Position numbers and translations under genes: made by a program. This document shows positions 1 to 5,033 of a stretch of DNA of 5,502 nucleotides, in pieces. Numbering within the stretch: the stretch's first letter is position 1; each line of letters starts with the position of its first letter. Source of the stretch: Pseudomonadota bacterium (GTDB lineage Bacteria > Desulfobacterota > Desulfobulbia > Desulfobulbales > DAOVYS01); assembly GCA_030635485.1 (NCBI GenBank), contig DAOVYS010000194.1:1-5502 (forward strand), written 5' to 3'. The notes under the pieces were generated by a model. That model ran no database searches, was not told the origin of the DNA, and saw nothing but the letters and a program-made list of their open reading frames with translations.

Positions 1-29
1 AACTGATAATTAACGACATATTTATTTAT

Positions 30-51
30 GGGTAAAGGGCAGCCCTAACCC
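30..51. repeat. GC-rich imperfect palindrome
   Basis: GGGT at 30-33 pairs with ACCC at 48-51, and AGGG at 36-39 pairs with CCCT at 43-46. The internal mismatch is small and the loop is three bases. It could be the stem of a terminator for a gene left of the window, but no T-tract follows on either strand, so a Rho-independent terminator is not supported. The core AGGGCAGCCC recurs at 421-430. Confidence 0.4.
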
Positions 52-72
52 AGACAAACTGGAATTCTTTAT

Positions 73-99
73 ACGTTCACGAGCATGAGCACGTTCACG
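73..99. repeat. Direct repeat of ACGTTCACG, 18-base period
   Basis: ACGTTCACG occurs at 73-81 and again at 91-99, exactly 18 bases apart. The intervening bases (GAGCATGAGC) and the bases after the second copy (GCACGGTGCTC) are related GC/CA-rich words. GAGCAC at 87-92 can also pair with GTGCTC at 105-110. The function is unknown; it may be a fragment of a low-complexity intergenic repeat. Confidence 0.35.
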
Positions 100-187
100 G
101 CACGGTGCTCCTAATGTTGAGACTGATCAGCGCTCCTTACATTATCTTACTGGTGTCACTTTTTTGTATTGCACCCATTCAGATTGA

Positions 188-415
188 TCAATATTATCAG
201 CTGAAAATTCCTTTTACAATAGATATCAGCTGAGCATATGTTTCCAAATTGGTTGTACCTGGCGTAATCGTGTCGATGTCCGTTTTCAAAAGCCCCGAGA
301 GCTCGTTCAGTGCGTCGAGGCAGATATAAATGACCTTTAGGACGGGGACGCAAAAAAAGAGTGGGATAGCCTGGATTCAACCGGCCGTTCTATCTTTGCT
401 GAAAAGCTGAAATAA
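188..415 (+). pseudogene. Possible relic of an unidentified gene with in-frame TAG
   Basis: One plus-strand frame is open from 188 to a TAA at 413-415 apart from a single TAG at 338-340. The translation from about 242 has a protein-like mix of charged and hydrophobic residues (for example RFQKPRELVQCVEADINDL before the TAG and KKEWDSLDSTGRSIFAEKLK after it). There is no start codon with a ribosome binding site, and I do not recognise the family. The TAA lies only five bases before the second AGGGCAGCCC copy, which would suit the 3' end of a decayed insertion-sequence gene, but I found no matching terminal inverted repeats. It could equally be chance. Confidence 0.2.
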
Positions 416-500
416 CGAATAGGGCAGCCCCGCATAAAAAGTGCCCGTCTTGATGGGATAAAAGATTGTTACAAAATCAAAAAAATGGGATTTCCTATAT

Positions 501-520
501 AGTCCGCGAAATTTTGGACT
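501..520. promoter_or_regulatory. Small inverted repeat upstream of yceH
   Basis: AGTCC at 501-505 pairs with GGACT at 516-520 across a 10-base AT-rich centre. It sits about 40 bases before the yceH start, where an operator or a leader hairpin could lie. A five-base-pair stem is easily found by chance, so this is only a candidate. Confidence 0.2.
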
Positions 521-560
521 GTCGAGATACTATCTGTAAAAACAAAAAAGGTTTGCTGCT

Positions 561-1211
561 ATGGATTTGTTATTAAACGATATTGAAACCCGCGTTTTGG
601 GGGCACTCATGGAAAAAGAGGTCACCACCCCGGAATATTATCCCCTGTCCTTAAACGGATTAACTGCTGCCTGCAACCAAAAATCAAACCGTTCACCTGT
701 AGTCTCATTTGGTGAGGAAACAGTGGTGCGGGCCATTGATACTCTGAAAGAAAAGCGACTAGCAGTTCCAAGCAATATTGGCAGAGTTCCCAAATATACC
801 CAGAATTTCACCAAATCACACAATCTCATAGCCCCAGAGGCCGCAATTCTTTGTGTCCTGTTTTTAAGAGGTCCTCAGACAACAGGAGAACTGCGCGGCC
901 GTACCGAACGTATGCACCGTTTTGACGGACTGGAAGCGGTGGAAGAATCACTGAACAACCTGACAGAACTGGAATATGTCACCAAGCTGCCCCTCCAGCA
1001 AGGCAGGAAAGAACACCGCTACACCCATCTTTTGGCTGGCGAGCCTGACATGTCGGAAGTTGCTGCCGAGACCCATCCGGAAAAGGCTACCCTGGTTGTG
1101 CGGGCTGAAAATGAACGGATACTTGCCCTTGAGCAGGAAGTGGCGGAACTGAAAGCTGAAATTGCTGAGCTGAAAACAGATTTTGAAAATTTTAAAGGCC
1201 AGTTTGAGTAA
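561..1211 (+). CDS. yceH: YceH family (UPF0502 / DUF480) protein
   Basis: This 216-residue protein matches the YceH family in length (E. coli YceH is about 215) and in signature blocks. Residues 18-45 carry the EKE-TTPEYYPLSLN and ACNQKSNRSPV motifs, residues 102-121 carry LRGPQTTGELRGRTERMHRF, and residues 143-158 carry a LP-QGR-E-RYTHLL motif. The family is known to fold as two winged-helix domains, here roughly residues 1-80 and 90-160, which suggests nucleic-acid binding or a structural role; the biochemical function is not established. Residues 182-210 form an E/L/K-rich heptad pattern (ENERILALEQEVAELKAE and on), a likely C-terminal coiled coil. The ATG at 561 is preceded by AAAAAAGG at 544-551, a modest ribosome binding site with 9-base spacing, and the family motifs begin close to the N-terminus, so this start fits. 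The gene stands alone and converges on the methyltransferase gene. Confidence 0.93.
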   Translation: MDLLLNDIETRVLGALMEKEVTTPEYYPLSLNGLTAACNQKSNRSPVVSFGEETVVRAIDTLKEKRLAVPSNIGRVPKYTQNFTKSHNLIAPEAAILCVLFLRGPQTTGELRGRTERMHRFDGLEAVEESLNNLTELEYVTKLPLQQGRKEHRYTHLLAGEPDMSEVAAETHPEKATLVVRAENERILALEQEVAELKAEIAELKTDFENFKGQFE

Positions 1212-1314
1212 CAAAAAAGATGTAAATCTCTACCTGTCAACCTGTCCAGTATGTTTGGAAATATATTGATCTCTAGGGGGTTGGTTTTATCTTCGGCCAC
1301 TTAGAGCCCGGCAG

Positions 1315-1331
1315 GGTGCATTCCATGCACC
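1315..1331. repeat. Perfect 7-bp hairpin between convergent genes
   Basis: GGTGCAT (1315-1321) and ATGCACC (1325-1331) are exact reverse complements around a 3-base TCC loop. It lies in the 182-base gap between the 3' ends of yceH and the methyltransferase gene, where a bidirectional terminator would be expected. Neither strand shows a T-tract after the stem, so it does not meet the usual criteria for intrinsic termination. I see no other gene or RNA in the gap. Confidence 0.35.
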
Positions 1332-1393
1332 ATTACAAAATTCGTGGGTGGCGACTGGTTGAAATAATTGCCTGAAAAATGAAAATTCCTATA

Positions 1394-2533
1394 CTATGAG
1401 CTTACAAAAAGTGAAATCAACTCTATGTGACATGTTGAAGGAAACATATCTATCAATGTCAACCGTTCCAGTTTATACCCGGCTTTTATGAAATCCTTTG
1501 CATCCCTTGAAAAGGTTGAAGGATTACATGAAACATACACCAGTTTCCGTGGATGAATTGCGCTAACGACATACCTGGCCTTTTTGGAAAGGCCGGCTCT
1601 TGGGGGGTCGGCAATAACCACACCTGGACTAAATCTGCCGGGGCTTAGTGAAGAAACGGAGTATTGTATAAATTCAAGATTTTCGATTTTGTTGGCCTCT
1701 CTGTTTTTCTGAGCCCATATTATGCATTTTCTATCAATATCAACGCCAATTCCGAAATCCGCATCTTTTGAAAGATACAAAGAGAAGAAGCCGACTCCGC
1801 AGCCGAGATCGAGAAAATTGTCATTTTTGCTTAATGCTGCGTATTCTCTTACTATCTCCATCATTTTAGACCGCAAAAAAAGATTAACCTGGAAGAAACA
1901 GTTTATATCCCGATTGTAAGATAAACCGTTTATTATTTCTTTTATTACTGTATTTTCATTAAAGGAAAAGTGGGCCTTACTATCACACCCGATTGCAGCC
2001 TTAAACTCTTTATATCCCGAATAGTAAGGTTGAACAAATATTTCCGCCAGCGCCTTTGAGAGAAGCATGCATCCATTTGACGGGAAAGCAACAAGCTTGT
2101 TTGTTCCCTTTTTGTAGAAACCTGTTTTGCCGTCTTTATTGTTTTTAACTGAAGCGTGAGACCTGTATTGATATCTGTTCTGAAAAATAATATCAATTAC
2201 AGGGATATTGTTATTGTCAATTTTTGCGATTCTTACAAGGCTGTCTGTCAGAATTTTTTGTTTTATCAACAATTCTTCATCATAATCAATATGAAGATAA
2301 TCGCAGCCTCCACAAAGCTCAAAATTACAGCACTTCGGCTCAATCCTCTTTTCTGAAGGCTCAAGTATTTCAACAATATTTGCAAAGGCATGATCTTTCT
2401 TTTCAGATGTCACATCTACCTTTACAAGTTCATCAGCAAGAGCAAAAGGAACAAATACAGCCCTTTGATCATAAAATCCAAGCCCGAAACCGCCATAAAC
2501 AGATTTTACTATTTTCAAATCAAATGTGTTCAT
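1394..2533 (-). CDS. Class I SAM-dependent RNA m5U methyltransferase (TrmA/RlmC/RlmD family)
   Basis: This 379-residue protein is a cytoplasmic uracil-C5 RNA methyltransferase of the RumA type. Residues 1-57 look like a TRAM RNA-binding domain. Cysteines 68, 74, 77 (in LCGGCDYLHI) and 155 match the four ligands of the [4Fe-4S] cluster of RlmD/RlmC. The FFQVN block is at 213-217 and the SAM-binding loop LDLGCGVGFF at 241-250. DPPRAGL is at 309-315. YVSCNPSTFSRD carries the catalytic nucleophile Cys336, and HIEL carries the likely general base Glu371. All key residues are present, so the enzyme should be active. The TRAM domain favours an RlmD-like 23S rRNA target, but the protein is shorter than E. 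coli RlmD (433 residues), and family members in other bacteria modify different rRNA or tRNA sites, so I give no symbol. No strong Shine-Dalgarno precedes the ATG. The gene is markedly AT-rich (18 G+C in 2221-2280) compared with its neighbours, which may reflect transfer. Confidence 0.92.
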   Translation of the reverse strand: MNTFDLKIVKSVYGGFGLGFYDQRAVFVPFALADELVKVDVTSEKKDHAFANIVEILEPSEKRIEPKCCNFELCGGCDYLHIDYDEELLIKQKILTDSLVRIAKIDNNNIPVIDIIFQNRYQYRSHASVKNNKDGKTGFYKKGTNKLVAFPSNGCMLLSKALAEIFVQPYYSGYKEFKAAIGCDSKAHFSFNENTVIKEIINGLSYNRDINCFFQVNLFLRSKMMEIVREYAALSKNDNFLDLGCGVGFFSLYLSKDADFGIGVDIDRKCIIWAQKNREANKIENLEFIQYSVSSLSPGRFSPGVVIADPPRAGLSKKARYVVSAIHPRKLVYVSCNPSTFSRDAKDFIKAGYKLERLTLIDMFPSTCHIELISLFVSS

Positions 2534-2568
2534 ATAGATTACTTACTTAGAAATCAGGGCAAACATAA

Positions 2569-2634
2569 GGGTAAGGTCTTGAAAAATTACTTTTGTATCT
2601 GCTTTGAAAAGTCTTATATTTCAAGAACTTACCC
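2569..2634. repeat. 66-base imperfect palindrome, possibly REP/RAYT-associated
   Basis: GGGTAAGGTCTTGAAA (2569-2584) pairs with TTTCAAGAACTTACCC (2619-2634) at 15 of 16 positions. Inside this stem ACTTTT (2589-2594) pairs with AAAAGT (2607-2612), so the whole unit can fold as one long hairpin with a 12-base terminal loop. It lies in the gap between two minus-strand genes, about 150 bases beyond the stop of the lipoprotein gene and 35 bases upstream of the methyltransferase start. No T-tract follows on either strand, so a plain terminator is unlikely. Long intergenic hairpins of this sort are typical of sequences mobilised by REP-associated Y1 transposases; the possible relic at 2676-2743 supports that reading. 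A role in the methyltransferase leader is an alternative. Confidence 0.6.
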
Positions 2635-2651
2635 CAATCTTGCCAATCTTG
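2634..2651. repeat. Tandem 9-base duplication
   Basis: CCAATCTTG occurs twice without a gap, at 2634-2642 and 2643-2651. The first copy starts on the last base of the 66-base palindrome. It could be a replication slip at the base of the hairpin, or part of the boundary of a mobile element. Confidence 0.6.
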
Positions 2652-2675
2652 TGTTCCGTCAGATATCCGTGAGGA

Positions 2676-2743
2676 CGCGATCAAGCAAATTTGAAGGCTC
2701 AATTCCCCGGCATGTTCATCTGCATTTAATGGCCGTGACCAGC
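2676..2743 (+). pseudogene. Possible eroded N-terminus of a REP-associated (Y1) transposase
   Basis: In one plus-strand frame bases 2685-2726 read ANLKAQFPGMFICI, followed by a TAA at 2727-2729. This resembles the conserved start of RAYT/Y1_Tnp proteins, whose N-terminus typically reads like RxLRxxFPGAxYHVxxRG. The next bases, ATGGCC then GTGACCAGC (2729-2743), look like the M-A-R-G-Q portion after a one-base deletion and a substitution. Nothing downstream continues the family, no HUH motif or catalytic Tyr is present, and the stretch is only about 20 codons, so the match is weak. Its position about 50 bases downstream of the long hairpin fits the usual hairpin-then-transposase order. Chance resemblance is a real possibility. 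Confidence 0.25.
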
Positions 2744-2786
2744 TTTTCCTACTCAGAGTCCGTATGCTGTGCTGGTGAACGTTACA

Positions 2787-3545
2787 TTATTTTTGCTTGT
2801 CCAGATCGGCTACCGCCTTTTGCACAAGCCGTTGTACCATAGAGTCTAATGTCACTCTGCCGGCCTCTGACAAAGAGACGCCCAGAACAGAGGTCGCCTT
2901 GGCGCCCACCTCCATTTTGTCTTCAAAGTATCCTGATGTGACCTGCTCGGATGTTGAGGCATCCATCACCTTGTAGCGCAACCCTATTATCCATACACCT
3001 GCTGTATCGATGGTTCTGACCGAGCGTCCGGCTGTTGAAATAACCGAACCATCAATGCCGCCTACAAGAGTCCCTGCTATTCTGCCTATCGTTGACAAAT
3101 CGATTCCCTGGCCGGCCTGGGCCACTTTCTCTGCCTTTAAAATATCAAATTTTACAAACCACTTTGTCGACTTGAACTTACCGCGTTTGAATTTTTTAAG
3201 GGCATTCGGGTCACCCATGTTTACGGCAAGACTTATCTCATTCAGCATGGGACCCAAGTCGGACCGTTCCAGTATGCCAAAATTGGCATTGGACAGCTCC
3301 ATCTCGCCAAAATCGGCGATATTATTGGATGTTATTTTTTGGGCAAAGGTGGCATTGTTGCTTTTGATCCGGCCTGGAAGCACCACGAGCGTGGGACCCT
3401 TTTTCCCGACATTTACATAGTTGATCGGTTGATACATCGCCTTGTCAGCCTTGACGTTGGCCCTTTCCGATGAACTGGGAATACAGCCTGACAACATGCA
3501 GGCAACTGCAAAAAACGCTGGAATAACAAAATAACCGATTTTCAT
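2787..3545 (-). CDS. CsgG/HfaB-like outer-membrane lipoprotein
   Basis: This 252-residue protein begins with a lipoprotein signal peptide: Lys2, a hydrophobic stretch at 4-18, and the lipobox LSGC with Cys21 as the lipidated residue. Ile at +2 predicts sorting to the outer membrane. The mature part resembles the CsgG family: a strand with LVVLPG at 53-58, a FGILERSDLGPMLNE segment at 89-103 like the family's R..L..IL.E block, a Gly-rich central portion at 143-175, and GLRYKVMDASTSEQV at 188-202 followed by SGYFEDKMEV. CsgG forms the curli secretion channel, but no csgE, csgF or curlin gene lies nearby, so a curli role is not indicated; other family members assist envelope assembly. The ATG is preceded by AAGGAG (3553-3558, minus strand) with 7-base spacing. 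Both the signal peptide and the ribosome binding site support this start. The exact function is unknown. Confidence 0.8.
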   Translation of the reverse strand: MKIGYFVIPAFFAVACMLSGCIPSSSERANVKADKAMYQPINYVNVGKKGPTLVVLPGRIKSNNATFAQKITSNNIADFGEMELSNANFGILERSDLGPMLNEISLAVNMGDPNALKKFKRGKFKSTKWFVKFDILKAEKVAQAGQGIDLSTIGRIAGTLVGGIDGSVISTAGRSVRTIDTAGVWIIGLRYKVMDASTSEQVTSGYFEDKMEVGAKATSVLGVSLSEAGRVTLDSMVQRLVQKAVADLDKQK

Positions 3546-3577
3546 ATTAAATCTCCTTAATGTTGTGATTTATCCTG

Positions 3578-3583
3578 ATTATA
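3578..3583 (-). promoter_or_regulatory. Candidate -10 box for the lipoprotein gene
   Basis: The minus strand reads TATAAT exactly here, 32 bases upstream of the lipoprotein ATG, which would give a leader of about 25 bases containing the AAGGAG ribosome binding site. No good TTGACA-like -35 box lies 16-18 bases further upstream, so the promoter is either weak, activator-dependent or a chance match. Confidence 0.4.
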
Positions 3584-3622
3584 ACGAATTTGGGGAAGGA
3601 AAGCCTTGCGTCGTTTTTGGTA

Positions 3623-3728
3623 AGGGATGGGACGAAATAACTTTCCCGTCTACGCGCTCAGGTTTAGGTTGGATTTGGAGTCTGAAGGTGAGATGCATAG
3701 ATGGGGGAGTTATTTCGTCCCCATCCCT
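3623..3728. mobile_element. MITE-like element with ~20-bp terminal inverted repeats
   Basis: The left arm GGGATGGGACGAAATAACT (3624-3642) matches the reverse complement of the right arm AGTTATTTCGTCCCCATCCC (3708-3727) throughout, apart from one extra G in the right arm; A3623 and T3728 extend the pairing. The 65-base interior has no coding content. The size, symmetric ends and intergenic position fit a non-autonomous miniature element or REPIN-like unit. I see no clear target-site duplication at the flanks. As RNA it would fold into a long hairpin, so a structured regulatory RNA is the main alternative. Confidence 0.55.
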
Positions 3729-3776
3729 GAATTACGAAAAGATACCATTTTGTGTTTTCGTGTGTCAAGTTATCTA

Positions 3777-3805
3777 TTATTTGCCCGGCAGGGGTCGGGA
3801 AATAA
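3777..3805. repeat. 10-bp hairpin with one bulged base
   Basis: TTATTT (3777-3782) and CCCG (3784-3787) pair with CGGG (3796-3799) and AAATAA (3800-3805); G3783 is bulged and the loop is 8 bases. No T-tract follows on either strand. It lies between the MITE-like element and the next gene and may be part of the same cluster of palindromic sequences. Confidence 0.4.
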
Positions 3806-3998
3806 GGAAAAACTCCAATCAAAAAAACCTTGAACCTTTGAACCATTTCTAATAACTCTGGTGAAGTCTATTCAAATCGGCTATATTCATACTTTTTCGA
3901 AAAATTCGACCGGGAAAAGGTAACCGATCACTGGGTAGCAAAAGTCCTGCAGGATTGCACCCCCTATTCCTGCGAACGTTACGAAAAAGGAGATTTAG

Positions 3999-4913
3999 AT
4001 GGGAGCACAAGTAATTGATGTCGTTATTATCGGCGCTGGTCCCGCAGGATTGCAGGCCGCAGTGCATGCTGTTCGGAAAAAGGCTTCCGTGCTTGTCCTG
4101 GGAAAGGCGAAACGAAGCGCCATATACAGAGCCCATGTAGAGAATTACTTGTGTGTAGACGGAGTTACTGAAGGAAGCGAAATGCTTAAGGTGGGCCGCG
4201 AACAGGTTGTGCGATTCGGGGCGGAGATTGCAGAGGAAGACGCGCTTGAGATCCAAAAAAAAGCTGATTTTTTTCTAGTCAGGACAGAAACCGGAAAAGA
4301 CGTTACTGCCAGGACCCTGATACTTGCAACCGGCACCACCCGTTCGAAACTGAACGTAAAAGGAGAGAAGAAACTGCTTGGCCTGGGAGTGAGCTATTGT
4401 GTGGACTGTGACGCCAATTTTTTCCGAAATGTCCCTGTGGCAGTGGTCGGAAACGAGAGTTCGGCTGTGGACGGCGCCCTTACTCTACTTGGTTACGCGT
4501 CCGAAGTATTCCTTATCGCAAAAAAAATATCCGTTTCAGAAGAACTTGGAAGAAAACTCGCAGACAGCAAAATTAAACTGATGGAAGGAACGTGGGTCAA
4601 AGAGATCATCGGTGATTCCGAATTAAAGGGACTTCTCCTGGAGGATGATTCCACGTTGATTGTTGAAGGCGTGTTTATTGAACTGGGCGCGAAAAACGCA
4701 ATTGAACTCGCCACCACTATCGACGTGCAACTGGATACTGAAACCTTTTCCTATATTGCTACTGATAAAAAACAAAAAACCAACATCCCAGGTATCTATG
4801 CTGCCGGCGATGTGGCAGGCCCGCCGCATCAGATGGCCAAGGCCGTGGGAGAGGGATGCGTGGCCGGATGGAAAGCGGCAAATTTTGCCCGGATCATGAA
4901 AAAGAAGATGTGA
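3999..4913 (+). CDS. Thioredoxin-reductase-like FAD-dependent oxidoreductase
   Basis: This 304-residue protein has the length and two-domain layout of thioredoxin reductase (class II pyridine nucleotide-disulfide oxidoreductases, cytoplasmic). The FAD-binding GAGPAG loop is at 12-17, an ATG FAD-contact motif at 110-112, the redox-active CVDC disulfide at 134-137 in SYCVDCDANFF, and the C-terminal FAD motif GIYAAGDVAG at 265-274. The nucleotide-binding loop reads VVGNESSAVDGA (149-160) in place of the usual GGGNSA type. The HRR-x-x-x-R motif that holds the NADPH 2'-phosphate is replaced by IAKKISVSEE near 173-182. The GGQL block near residue 40 is also absent (SAIYRAHVENY instead). It is therefore probably a divergent disulfide reductase that may use NADH, ferredoxin or another donor; I avoid trxB for that reason. 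AAGGAG at 3987-3992 lies 6 bases before the ATG, fixing the start. No thioredoxin gene is adjacent. Confidence 0.88.
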   Translation: MGAQVIDVVIIGAGPAGLQAAVHAVRKKASVLVLGKAKRSAIYRAHVENYLCVDGVTEGSEMLKVGREQVVRFGAEIAEEDALEIQKKADFFLVRTETGKDVTARTLILATGTTRSKLNVKGEKKLLGLGVSYCVDCDANFFRNVPVAVVGNESSAVDGALTLLGYASEVFLIAKKISVSEELGRKLADSKIKLMEGTWVKEIIGDSELKGLLLEDDSTLIVEGVFIELGAKNAIELATTIDVQLDTETFSYIATDKKQKTNIPGIYAAGDVAGPPHQMAKAVGEGCVAGWKAANFARIMKKKM

Positions 4914-5033
4914 TGGGGGGTCAGGGATTTCAAGGTTTAGGGTTCCAGAAAAACTTAAAGATCAGGTTGCGTTTTATCTCTCCTTTTGCTATATGAGCGA
5001 AATAAGAATTATCGGCCCTCCGGTGGATTGTTA

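Larger units (their letters stand above)
1..560. other. Intergenic region with no intact gene
   Basis: No convincing complete gene is visible in these 560 bases. Every frame on either strand is short, lacks recognisable domains, or is interrupted. What can be seen is a GC-rich palindrome at 30-51, a direct repeat with an 18-base period at 73-99, a possible gene relic on the + strand at 188-415 broken by an in-frame TAG, a second copy of AGGGCAGCCC at 421-430 (first copy 36-45), and a small inverted repeat at 501-520 just ahead of yceH. A 74-codon minus-strand frame at 156-380 has no homology that I recognise and overlaps the plus-strand relic. The yceH promoter presumably lies between about 440 and 545, but I found no -35/-10 pair with good spacing. 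Confidence 0.6.
3546..3998. other. Intergenic region between divergent genes, with repeats
   Basis: This gap separates the divergent lipoprotein and thioredoxin-reductase-like genes. It contains the lipoprotein -10 box, a 106-base inverted-repeat element (3623-3728), a hairpin (3777-3805), and an AT-rich stretch with two TTGAAC words (3830-3835 and 3838-3843). A start-less open frame (3842-4018) runs into the next gene. A 95-codon frame beginning with GTG at 3565 runs through the inverted-repeat element, has no ribosome binding site and no recognisable domain, and is probably not a gene. I found no well-spaced promoter for the gene at 3999; TATATT at 3882-3887 is the best -10 candidate. Confidence 0.6.

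Noticed and set aside
156..380. 74-codon minus-strand frame
   Set aside because: The composition is irregular, no family is recognised, and it competes with an equally protein-like but interrupted plus-strand frame.
36..430. An insertion sequence flanked by 10-base target duplications (AGGGCAGCCC)
   Set aside because: The bases just inside the two repeats are not inverted copies of each other, and no transposase domain could be recognised between them.
466..503. yceH promoter with TTGTTA (466-471) and TATAGT (498-503)
   Set aside because: The spacing is 26 bases, far outside the 16-18 expected for a sigma-70 promoter.
2390..2842. 150-codon plus-strand frame spanning the gap between the two minus-strand genes
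   Set aside because: It begins antisense to the methyltransferase, crosses the palindrome, ends antisense to the lipoprotein gene, and has no recognisable domain.
3565..3852. 95-codon plus-strand frame starting with GTG
   Set aside because: There is no ribosome binding site, it overlaps the lipoprotein promoter region, it reads straight through both arms of the inverted-repeat element, and no domain is recognisable.
3849..4256. 135-codon minus-strand frame opposite the flavoprotein start
   Set aside because: Most of it is antisense to a well-supported gene whose ribosome binding site and FAD motif lie in the same stretch.
4914..5033. Terminator or regulatory element between the flavoprotein gene and tadA
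   Set aside because: The G-rich and T-rich stretches do not form a stable hairpin followed by a T-tract.
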